The notes under the pieces are model-generated. The model was not told where the DNA came from. It was given only the letters and a program-made list of their open reading frames with translations, and did no database searches. From the NCBI RefSeq assembly GCF_002078015.1, contig NZ_LWBP01000067.1:1-64000 (forward strand): DNA of 64,000 bases, written 5' to 3'. Origin of the DNA: Niastella populi. Its GTDB lineage: Bacteria > Bacteroidota > Bacteroidia > Chitinophagales > Chitinophagaceae. The position numbers were made by a program, and so were the translations under genes. Positions 26,551-34,612 of this stretch are shown piece after piece. Position 1 is the stretch's first letter, and every line of letters begins with the position of its first letter.

Positions 26551-27300
26551 ATGCTGAAAAAAGAACGTCAGGCATATATCCTGCACCAGGTGAACCTGCA
26601 CAATAAAGTACTCTCCTCCCTGCTGAGCCACGAGATCAGGGTATCGGAAGATACCATCCGCCGCGACCTGCAGGAGCTTTCTGAAGAAGGCAAACTCATA
26701 AAAGTGCATGGAGGAGCCCTGTCACACTCCTTCAACGACGTAACCTACTCCGGTTTAAGTGTGTATTCACAGGATCAGAAACGGATCATTGGCGAAAAAG
26801 CAGCCGCGCTTATTGAAAACGGCATGTTTGTACTTACCAGCGGCGGCACTACCATTATTGAAATGGCGCGCGCACTGCCACCCTCTTTAAGGGCCACCTT
26901 TATTTCAGGCAGCATTCCCGCCATTCTCGAATACATGATGCACCCCAATATTGAAGTGATCATGATCGGTGACCGGGTTTCTAAAAATGCCAAGATCACC
27001 ATTGGCGCCGAAGCCATCGCCAAGATCAAAAACATCAACGCCGACCTCTGTTTCCTTGGCATCAACGCCATAGATATAAAACGAGGCACAACCGAAAACG
27101 ACTGGGAAATAGCGCAGCTGAAAAAGATCATGATCGATTCATCGCGTAAGGTCGTGTGCTGTACCATCTCTGAAAAGATCAACACCCTGCAACCGATCCA
27201 TATTTGCAACCTACCCGACATCGACATCCTGATCACCGAACTACCACCTGATGCGCCCATCCTGAAACCGTACGTCGATGCCGGCATACAGGTATTATAA
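26551..27300 (+). CDS. DeoR/GlpR-family transcriptional regulator, copy 1
   Basis: Encodes 249 residues, standard for the family. The N-terminal winged helix-turn-helix (about 1-57) contains RVSEDTIRRDLQELSEEGKL and the signature KVHGGAL. The C-terminal DeoRC sensor domain (about 75-235) has LTSGGTTIIEMARAL, the sugar-phosphate-binding loop of the family, and a DLCFLGINAID segment. Such proteins are usually repressors released by a phosphorylated sugar. It aligns without gaps to the regulator at 33603 and is roughly four-fifths identical by eye. Each copy lies directly upstream of a SusC/SusD pair on the same strand, so control of those transporters is inferred. The gap to susC is 102 bases. 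Confidence 0.92.
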   Translation: MLKKERQAYILHQVNLHNKVLSSLLSHEIRVSEDTIRRDLQELSEEGKLIKVHGGALSHSFNDVTYSGLSVYSQDQKRIIGEKAAALIENGMFVLTSGGTTIIEMARALPPSLRATFISGSIPAILEYMMHPNIEVIMIGDRVSKNAKITIGAEAIAKIKNINADLCFLGINAIDIKRGTTENDWEIAQLKKIMIDSSRKVVCCTISEKINTLQPIHICNLPDIDILITELPPDAPILKPYVDAGIQVL

Positions 27301-27402
27301 CTGATTGAAAAAACAAAACCAAAACACCCGTTCCGTATCCATGAACAACCTGTGCCTTTACCGGGCACACGCACTTTCCTACTAACTAATAAAAAAAATG
27401 TT

Positions 27403-30400
27403 ATGAGAAGAGCCTGTTTCCTTGCACTGCTTGTCCTATGCAGCAGTTTTCTCAATGCTGCCTTTGCACAAACCATTAGCGGGGAGGTTTACGACAAAAC
27501 AACCAATACCCCTGTTCCCGGCGCCAATGTGATCACCGACAAAAGCAAAAAAGCCGCCATTACCGGTATCGATGGAAAATTTACGCTTGAATTGTCAGGC
27601 GCCGATCAGTTCATCGAAATATCACATACCGGTTTCAAAACACAACGCATTGCGCTTGTTTCCGGTACCACTTCATATAAAGTGGAACTGGAAACATCTT
27701 CATCATTAGACCAGGTGGTAGTGGTTGCCTATGGCACCCAGAAAAAAGTAAATCTTACCGGCGCCATTGCCACTGTTGACGTAACTAAAACCTTTGGCAG
27801 CAAACCACTGAACGATCCTACACGTGCGTTGCAGGGTATTGTTCCGGGCCTCACTATTCAATATGGTAACGGTGGTTTAACCGCCGGCGCCAGCGTAACC
27901 ATTCGCGGTCTTGGTTCTATAAATGGCAACAGCCGCCCGCTGATATTGGTCGATAATGTACAAACAGACGATCTTTCGATCATCAACCCGCAGGATATTG
28001 AAAGCATTTCGGTTTTGAAAGACGCCGCCTCAGCTTCCATCTATGGTGCGCGTGCAGCCTTTGGCGTGGTATTGATCAAAACCAAATCGGGCCGCAAAAA
28101 TCAAAAGGCCACTATATCCTATACCAATAACTTCAGTTGGAACAAACCCACCATTCTGCCCGACTTTGCCGACCCCGAATTTGAGTTGCAGGCATTGCAC
28201 GATGCAGGCGTAAGAGCAGGTACTTCCACTCCGGAAACGTTTGGGATGCGGCTGCTGAAATTGAAAGAAGGAATTATTAACTGGAAGAAAAATTACGCCG
28301 GCAAAAACGGTCATGAGATGGTGAAAGGCGAAGACTGGAATGTTGAAGCCGACGGCCGCACCTACTTCTACAAAGTATGGGACCCCAAAAAAGAGATGCT
28401 GGAAAAATATACCTTCTCACAACTGCATAATCTGAACATTGCCGGCGGCAGCGATAAAATTGCCTACTACCTGTCATCTGGTTACAGCTATGATGGCGGT
28501 ATCATGAAGATGAACCCCGATGCAGTGAAAAAGTACAACGTAACCGCCGGTATTACCGCTACGGTAACCGACTGGCTCGATGTAAGCGCCAAAACCCTGT
28601 ACCGCAACTTCGAGTATGAATTTCCGTATGAATACCAGAACTACTGGCACTATTTCTGGCGCTGGGGTTCTTATTTTCCCTACGGCACTTACCAGGGCAA
28701 ATATTTCAGAACGACCTCGGCTTACCTCGATGGCGCCAGTAAGGGTAATCTCACCAGCAACTATCAACGTATAGATCTCGGCGCTACTATAAAGCTCAGC
28801 AAAAAATTAAGCATCAGGACCGATTATACCATCGGCCGCGATAACCTGTTGCGCAAAGAAAGTGGCGGGCCGATCATTGCATGGGACTACTGGACGGCCG
28901 GCGCCCTTAACCTCGCCGATATTTCCACGGCCGCGCAAAACTCACTCACCTATACTACCGGCCGTATGAAGGTGAATACCATCAACTCTTTCGCTACTTA
29001 CATCGATAAATTTGGCGATCATAATGTAAAAGTGATCGCAGGTTTCAATGCGGAAGACAATGAGAACATCAACTATTATGTTACCCGCAGAGGATTACTC
29101 GATCCGGCACAGGCAGAGTTTGGCACCGCTTATGGCGACTTTACCGGCGGCGGTACCGGTTCAGGCGTTCCGTTAGGCTGGAGCACGCTTGGCCATGGTA
29201 AAAAAGCCTTTGCCGGTTATTTTGGCCGCATCAACTACGACTATAAAGAAAAATACCTGCTGGAACTGAATGGCCGTTATGATGGTTCATCCCTGTTTCC
29301 GCCGCAGGACCGCTGGGCCTTCTTCCCTTCTGTAAGTGCCGGTTACCGCATAACCCAGGAAGATTTTATGGATTTCGCCAGGGCATATGTTAGCGATCTT
29401 AAGATCCGTGCGTCTTATGGCGAACTGGGCAACCAGGATGTAAGCGGCGCAAACGGACAAAGCATTTACCAGCGTATTATGTCGGGCGCACAGGCTAACT
29501 GGCTTACCAGCACGGGAACCTATGCGCAAACTGTGGGGCAGCCTATCTCTGTTCCCAGATCATTGAAATGGGAGCGGGTGAATACCTTCGATATCGGTAT
29601 CGATGCCCGCATCCTCGATAATCACATCGGCATTACCTTCGACTGGTTCGAACGCAATACAAAAGGAATGATCCAGGGCGCCTCTATGCCATCAACCTTC
29701 GGCGTTGGCGCTCCAAAGATCAATGCCGGTAACTTTCGCGCCCGTGGTTATGAAATAAGCATCGACGCGAATTATAATATCGGAAAGGACATTGCACTGT
29801 ATGGTACGCTTGGCTTCAGCGATTATAAAACCGTATTTACCAAATGGGAGAACCCCAACATGTCGATCGTCAATACCTCGAATTACGTAGGTAAAACCTA
29901 TGGCGAGATCTGGGGTTTTGAAACAGACAGGTATTTTGAATCGGCAGCCGATGTAGCCGCCTCGCCTTCACAAACCCTGTTACAGGCCGGTAACTTCAGG
30001 TTCGGCGCCGGTGATATCAAATACAAAGACCTGAATGACGACAAGAAGATCGATGGCGGAAAAATGACGCTCAGCGATCACGGCGATCTGAAAGTGATAG
30101 GCAATACCCAGCCCCGTTATCTTTACAATGCCCGCATCGGCGGCAGCTGGAAAAACTTTGATGTAGATATTTTCATTCAGGGTGTTGGCAAACGCCAGTG
30201 GTGGGGTATCGGTAATACCGTATTGCCCATGTACCAGAGTCTCGATATCCTGTACGCCAATCAAATGGATTTCTGGACACCTGACAATACAGATGCCCGC
30301 TATCCTGTACCCTACCCCAACAACGGCGGCGGCGCCATTGCCGGCTTATCTGCAGGCAGCAATAACTTCTATCCCCAATCGAAATACCTGATGAACCTGG

Positions 30401-30633
30401 CCTATTGCCGGTTAAAGAACGTTTCGCTGGGTTATAGCATGCCCAACAACCTGTTGAGCAAATACAGGATCCAGAAACTACGGTTTTACGTAAGCGGACA
30501 AAACCTGGCCGAGATCTCGAATGTAGGTGCGCCGCTCGATCCGGAGATCACCGATGCAGGCCTGAGCGGTTTTACGGGAAGAACATTCCCCTTCAACCGC
30601 CAGTACTCGATTGGTATCCAGATCACCTACTAA
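27403..30633 (+). CDS. SusC/RagA TonB-dependent transporter, locus 2
   Basis: Encodes 1076 residues from the ATG at 27403; an in-frame ATG at 27352 would put 17 extra residues before the signal peptide. Signal peptide about 1-23 (LALLVLCSSFLNAAFAQ). A carboxypeptidase-regulatory-like domain (about 25-100; GEVYDKTTNTPVPGANVIT) leads to the plug (about 105-220; VVVVAYGTQKKVNLTGAI, SISVLKDAASASIYGARAAF). The barrel runs to the C-terminal Tyr. There is no STN domain, so this transporter does not signal through FecR; the DeoR-type gene upstream is the likely regulator. SusD follows 140 bases later. The substrate is unknown. Confidence 0.94.
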   Translation: MRRACFLALLVLCSSFLNAAFAQTISGEVYDKTTNTPVPGANVITDKSKKAAITGIDGKFTLELSGADQFIEISHTGFKTQRIALVSGTTSYKVELETSSSLDQVVVVAYGTQKKVNLTGAIATVDVTKTFGSKPLNDPTRALQGIVPGLTIQYGNGGLTAGASVTIRGLGSINGNSRPLILVDNVQTDDLSIINPQDIESISVLKDAASASIYGARAAFGVVLIKTKSGRKNQKATISYTNNFSWNKPTILPDFADPEFELQALHDAGVRAGTSTPETFGMRLLKLKEGIINWKKNYAGKNGHEMVKGEDWNVEADGRTYFYKVWDPKKEMLEKYTFSQLHNLNIAGGSDKIAYYLSSGYSYDGGIMKMNPDAVKKYNVTAGITATVTDWLDVSAKTLYRNFEYEFPYEYQNYWHYFWRWGSYFPYGTYQGKYFRTTSAYLDGASKGNLTSNYQRIDLGATIKLSKKLSIRTDYTIGRDNLLRKESGGPIIAWDYWTAGALNLADISTAAQNSLTYTTGRMKVNTINSFATYIDKFGDHNVKVIAGFNAEDNENINYYVTRRGLLDPAQAEFGTAYGDFTGGGTGSGVPLGWSTLGHGKKAFAGYFGRINYDYKEKYLLELNGRYDGSSLFPPQDRWAFFPSVSAGYRITQEDFMDFARAYVSDLKIRASYGELGNQDVSGANGQSIYQRIMSGAQANWLTSTGTYAQTVGQPISVPRSLKWERVNTFDIGIDARILDNHIGITFDWFERNTKGMIQGASMPSTFGVGAPKINAGNFRARGYEISIDANYNIGKDIALYGTLGFSDYKTVFTKWENPNMSIVNTSNYVGKTYGEIWGFETDRYFESAADVAASPSQTLLQAGNFRFGAGDIKYKDLNDDKKIDGGKMTLSDHGDLKVIGNTQPRYLYNARIGGSWKNFDVDIFIQGVGKRQWWGIGNTVLPMYQSLDILYANQMDFWTPDNTDARYPVPYPNNGGGAIAGLSAGSNNFYPQSKYLMNLAYCRLKNVSLGYSMPNNLLSKYRIQKLRFYVSGQNLAEISNVGAPLDPEITDAGLSGFTGRTFPFNRQYSIGIQITY

Positions 30634-30773
30634 CCTTCTAACTAAAAATTATAATTTCTTTATATGAAACGAGGCATGATAAAATTTTTATTATAACCCA
30701 CAGGGATCCACCGGCTGGCGGATTATCATGCTGAGTTCCATCTGGCCAAATTATAAAAATTAAAAAATTAGAG

Positions 30774-32432
30774 ATGAAATTTAATAAATCATTACTGTAC
30801 CTGTTCCTGCTACTCGCAGGTACATCCTGTAAAAAGTACATCGATGTATCGAACCCCGATTCGCTGTCGGATCCTGCTTATTGGAAGAACGAGAACAATG
30901 TACGCACCTACAACTGGGAGTTCTATAATATGTTTGCCGGTTTTGGTAATGGCAGCAGCACCAACGGTGATTTCTACTTTACCACGTTCAACGATGACCA
31001 GTGCCCGCAAAACTTTACCCAATACCCGCAGGCCACGGCGGCAACCAATAACGACTGGTCGTTCACTTACGTAAGAAAGGCCAATATCATGCTCGAGCGC
31101 ATTGACGGTATAGAAACAATGGACGATGAAGCGAAAAATCACTGGAAAGGAATTGCCCGCTTCTTCAGGGCTTACCAATACTTCAGGCTGGTGCAAACAT
31201 TTGGCGATGTGCCCTGGTACGGCCATTCAATAGAAGCGGAAGACAGTGCACAACTGTTTAAACCCCGCGATTCGCGCAAACTGGTAATGGATAGCGTGCT
31301 GGAAGACCTGAACTTTGCGGTTGCCAATATTCGCCAGGCAGATCAGCCCAACACAGTGAACAAAGACATAGCGCTGGCGCTGAAAGCAAGGATCTGTTTA
31401 TTCGAAGGCACGTACCGCAAATACCATACAGAACTTAGCCTGCCCGATGCCGCCAGATTCCTGAACGAAGCAAAAAGCGCCGCACAGGCATTGATGGCAA
31501 GACCGTATGCGCTCAATCCTAATTATCAAAGCATTTATAATGTTGATAATTTAGGTAACAATAAAGAGGTGCTTATGTATAAAAGATACGAATCAACCTA
31601 CCTCACCCACTCTACCATTGCCTATTTATACAGCAGCACCGTAATCAGCGGGCTGAACAGATCGGCGGTTGAATCGTATTTGTGCAGCGATGGAAAGCCC
31701 ATTTCGGTTTCTCCATTGTACCAGGGCGATGATGATCTTGATAAGGTACTGGCGAACCGCGATAAGAGATTGAAGTTGTCGATAGACACCACCTATCTTT
31801 ATTACAAAGGGCATATTAAAAACAGTTTTACTTCAACAACCGGTTACCGCGTAACGAAGTTCTTGCCCGATACCAACGCGGTAAAAGCCATTCCCACCGG
31901 TATTGGCCAGAACCTTACCGATGCGCCGCTCTTCTATTTATCGGAAGTATATCTCATTTATGCAGAAGCAGCTGCAGAGCTCGACAACCTGGGGCAATAT
32001 ACCATTACGCAAACAGACCTCGACAATACCATCAATAAACTGCGGGCAAGAGCAGGCGTAGCGCCATTGACGGTAAACCCCGGTTTTACCGATCCTCAAA
32101 TGGATCCGGATATTCCTTCATCACTTATTTGGGAGATCCGCCGCGAAAGACGCGTAGAACTGATGATGGATGGTTTCCGTTACCAGGACCTGATGCGCTG
32201 GAAAAAAGGAACGAATATGGACAGCAAGGTAAACCCCAATGTTTACCTCGGCGCCAAAGTTCCGCCCAATGGCAGTGTAACATTAAATGCCGATGGATAC
32301 ATTATGCCTTATACAGCCGCCAGTCAGCGCGTATTTATAGATCCTAAACATTATTTATCAGCAGTACCAACCAACCAGATATTGTTATACCCTGCCGACG
32401 TACAAAAATCGATGCAGAACACCGGCTGGTAA
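30774..32432 (+). CDS. SusD/RagB family lipoprotein, locus 2
   Basis: Encodes 552 residues. The lipoprotein signal has lipobox GTSC with Cys19. Family features include ARFFRAYQYFRLVQTFGDVP (about 125-145), LYYKGHIKNSF, and LFYLSEVYLIYAEAAAELDN (about 385-405), then ERRVELMMDGFRYQDLMRWK, the usual C-terminal SusD block. It would form the extracellular lid of the SusC protein encoded before it. A terminator about 50 bases downstream suggests that the susC-susD unit ends here, so the unknown gene that follows is probably transcribed separately. Confidence 0.94.
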   Translation: MKFNKSLLYLFLLLAGTSCKKYIDVSNPDSLSDPAYWKNENNVRTYNWEFYNMFAGFGNGSSTNGDFYFTTFNDDQCPQNFTQYPQATAATNNDWSFTYVRKANIMLERIDGIETMDDEAKNHWKGIARFFRAYQYFRLVQTFGDVPWYGHSIEAEDSAQLFKPRDSRKLVMDSVLEDLNFAVANIRQADQPNTVNKDIALALKARICLFEGTYRKYHTELSLPDAARFLNEAKSAAQALMARPYALNPNYQSIYNVDNLGNNKEVLMYKRYESTYLTHSTIAYLYSSTVISGLNRSAVESYLCSDGKPISVSPLYQGDDDLDKVLANRDKRLKLSIDTTYLYYKGHIKNSFTSTTGYRVTKFLPDTNAVKAIPTGIGQNLTDAPLFYLSEVYLIYAEAAAELDNLGQYTITQTDLDNTINKLRARAGVAPLTVNPGFTDPQMDPDIPSSLIWEIRRERRVELMMDGFRYQDLMRWKKGTNMDSKVNPNVYLGAKVPPNGSVTLNADGYIMPYTAASQRVFIDPKHYLSAVPTNQILLYPADVQKSMQNTGW

Positions 32433-32482
32433 TTTATTTCGAACGCTGATCACCGGTATTAACCGACAAATAAACACTAAAG

Positions 32483-32513
32483 GCCTCCTGGTAAAACGGG
32501 AGGCTTTTTCTTT
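32483..32513 (+). terminator. Terminator after susD of locus 2
   Basis: GCCTCCTG (32483-32490) and CGGGAGGC (32497-32504) pair with one wobble and are followed by TTTTTCTTT. Outer arms ACACTAAA and TTTAGTGT lengthen the stem. A textbook intrinsic terminator. Confidence 0.85.
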
Positions 32514-32704
32514 AGTGTACCCTGAACATTATTCCATTATTCAATTTTTAATGTTTATTCATAACGCCGTATATCGCCGCAAATTTGTTTAACAAACAGT
32601 GCCTGATATTACACATCCGTTAAAAAAAATCCCTTTCAGGAATAAAACAACAAATCCCGGCGGTGCATAACATTTTGTTTTAATAATTGGTAGCTTTATA
32701 TAAA

Positions 32705-33421
32705 ATGGTGCTTATGAAACCTACGATCATCGAACACCCTTTCCATGATATCAGGCTGACCTATATGAGTGAAGCCCCCTTAAGCACGCTTGAACAGGAA
32801 GGGATTGAAAAATATGTGGAGCTGCATAACCAATCGCAGGAGTACAAACAGGTTATTGAAAGATTACTTACCTATTATACATCGGCCGGCAAAACACTTC
32901 AGAAATGCAAGGCTATCTTCGATAACCTGCAGAATGAATACATTCTGCTTACGCCTATGCTGCATTATCTCGAAGAAGGCGGTCCTTTGTCGGAAAATGA
33001 AATAGAAAGCATCGATGAAAGTGAACGCGTATGTTACGATACGCAGCCGTTACTAACGCAGTTGCATACCTTCAACCATACTTTCGATGCATATGCCGAC
33101 GGATTGATGGCCGCAGAAAAAGAATATTCCGGCACGGAACAACAACAGGAAAAACTCGAATTGTTGTTCGATGATTTCAACGACAATTATTTCAACCCCA
33201 TCATTAAAGACTGGAAGACCATGGAGATTGACATTTGCAGTCTGGACGAGAACTTCGATGATTTCCGGGGCGCCTTCTGCGATATGACCGATATGGTTGA
33301 TAAACTCTGCGAGATCCGCAATGCCTTCCTTGACGCACATATAAAACTGCAGAACCGCATCGTTGAGCTCGATAAAGACATAGTGGCCCTGTTTGCCGCT
33401 ATAAATGGTGAATCAAATTAA
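32705..33421 (+). CDS. Unknown helical protein, acidic and coiled-coil-like
   Basis: Encodes 238 residues from ATG 32705; ATG 32714 is equally possible, and an upstream in-frame TTG is rejected. No signal peptide or membrane segment was seen, so it is probably cytoplasmic. The sequence is almost wholly helical with heptad-like stretches (KEYSGTEQQQEKLELLFDDF; RNAFLDAHIKLQNRIVELDK). It is strongly acidic, with repeated Asp/Glu/Phe patterns such as LDENFDDFRGAF, and has a few scattered Cys. I do not recognise the family. It sits between a SusCD terminator and the second DeoR-type gene, apparently as a single-gene unit. A structural or adaptor protein is possible, but nothing in the sequence proves a function. 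Confidence 0.65.
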   Translation: MVLMKPTIIEHPFHDIRLTYMSEAPLSTLEQEGIEKYVELHNQSQEYKQVIERLLTYYTSAGKTLQKCKAIFDNLQNEYILLTPMLHYLEEGGPLSENEIESIDESERVCYDTQPLLTQLHTFNHTFDAYADGLMAAEKEYSGTEQQQEKLELLFDDFNDNYFNPIIKDWKTMEIDICSLDENFDDFRGAFCDMTDMVDKLCEIRNAFLDAHIKLQNRIVELDKDIVALFAAINGESN

Positions 33422-33487
33422 TATTTCAACTTTTCGCCAACCACAAAGTTAAAAGGCCTGCCAGGGCGACAACCATCCGCACAATCC

Positions 33488-33500
33488 CGCAAATATTGCG
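33488..33500. promoter_or_regulatory. Candidate operator upstream of the second DeoR-type gene
   Basis: CGCAAATATTGCG has five-base perfect arms (CGCAA/TTGCG) around ATA and is followed by another TTGCG at about 33504. Position and symmetry fit a repressor site. No clear matching copy was found before the first DeoR-type gene, so the assignment is tentative. Confidence 0.25.
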
Positions 33501-33572
33501 CTATTGCGGATAATTTCATGCTCATTTTGCGTTTTTCCGGCTGCTTTCTGCCAATTCATGCGGCAAATAAGT

Positions 33573-33580
33573 TATATTTG
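33573..33580 (+). promoter_or_regulatory. -7 box of the second DeoR-type gene
   Basis: TATATTTG, identical to the box of the first DeoR-type gene and also 22 bases before the ATG. The -33 region has no clean TTTG. Confidence 0.55.
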
Positions 33581-33602
33581 GTTAAGTAACCCCTAACTGC
33601 AT

Positions 33603-34352
33603 ATGCTTAAAAAAGAGCGCCAGGCGTTTATTCTACATCAGGTGAACCTTCATAACAAGGTACTCTCCTCCCTGTTGAGCCAGGAAATACATGTTTCAGA
33701 GGACACTATCCGCAGGGATCTGCAGGAATTGGCCGATGAAGGCAAGATCATAAAAGTGCATGGCGGGGCGCTAAGTCATTCCTTCAACGAAGTGTATTAT
33801 CCAACCGATAACGTATACTCACAGGATCATAAAAAGATAATTGCCAACAAAGCGGCAGCCCTCATACAAAACGGCATGTTTGTGCTTACCAGTGGCGGTA
33901 CTACCATCATTGAACTGGCCCGGGCATTACCCCGTCAGTTAAAAGCCACATTCATGTCGGGCAGCATACCAGCCATACTGGAATATATGCAGCACCCGAC
34001 CATAGACGTAATTATGATCGGCGACCGCATTTCAAAAAGCTCCAAAATAACCATTGGGGCCGAAGCGATTGCCAAAATAAAACAGATCAATGCCGATCTC
34101 TGCCTGCTGGGCATAAACGCCATCGACCTCAAACATGGCACCACCGATAACGACTGGGAAGTAGTGCAACTGAAAAAAGCGATGATCCAGTCGGCCCGCA
34201 AAACGGTTTGTCTTACCATTTCTGAAAAGATCAACACACTGCAACCTATCCACATTTGCGATTTACAACATATAGATGTTCTGATCACCGAACTGCCACC
34301 CGACGATCCGAAACTGAAGCCCTATATCGATGCGGGCATTCAGGTGCTGTAA
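33603..34352 (+). CDS. DeoR/GlpR-family transcriptional regulator, copy 2
   Basis: Encodes 249 residues, exactly as long as the paralogue at 26551 and alignable without gaps. The winged helix-turn-helix carries HVSEDTIRRDLQELADEGKI and KVHGGAL. The DeoRC domain carries LTSGGTTIIELARALP and a DLCLLGINAID segment. The recognition helix is identical in both copies (SEDTIRRDL), so the two proteins may bind overlapping sites, whereas several sensor-domain positions differ (for example CFLGINAIDIKRG against CLLGINAIDLKHG). This suggests duplication of a regulator with a drifting ligand. It precedes the third SusC gene by 260 bases, a gap holding an octamer array. Confidence 0.92.
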   Translation: MLKKERQAFILHQVNLHNKVLSSLLSQEIHVSEDTIRRDLQELADEGKIIKVHGGALSHSFNEVYYPTDNVYSQDHKKIIANKAAALIQNGMFVLTSGGTTIIELARALPRQLKATFMSGSIPAILEYMQHPTIDVIMIGDRISKSSKITIGAEAIAKIKQINADLCLLGINAIDLKHGTTDNDWEVVQLKKAMIQSARKTVCLTISEKINTLQPIHICDLQHIDVLITELPPDDPKLKPYIDAGIQVL

Positions 34353-34357
34353 GGTTA

Positions 34358-34389
34358 GTTGACTTGTTAACCAGTTGACGGGTTAACAA
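34358..34389. repeat. Octamer array (GTYRACNN family), four units
   Basis: Four 8-base units, alternating GTTGAC- and GTTAAC-type, begin six bases after the stop codon of the second DeoR-type gene. They belong to the same family as the arrays at 18655, 40306 and 48422. Confidence 0.8.
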
Positions 34390-34612
34390 GTTTGACAAGA
34401 CTGCCCCCGGTGAAGTTGAGGTTGACGGGTTGGGCCGGCGGCAACACAGGTGGTTTAGGTTGAAAAAGGTTTCCTTCTTCATTTTGAAAAACCGGCTGCC
34501 CTCGTTCCTTTTCTTATGAAAACGGATAAGCATTGTTTTTTTCAACTGAACAGGTTGAACCAGCATTGTTTTGCCCTTATGAATCACTGATTAATTGACC
34601 AAAAAAACTGTT

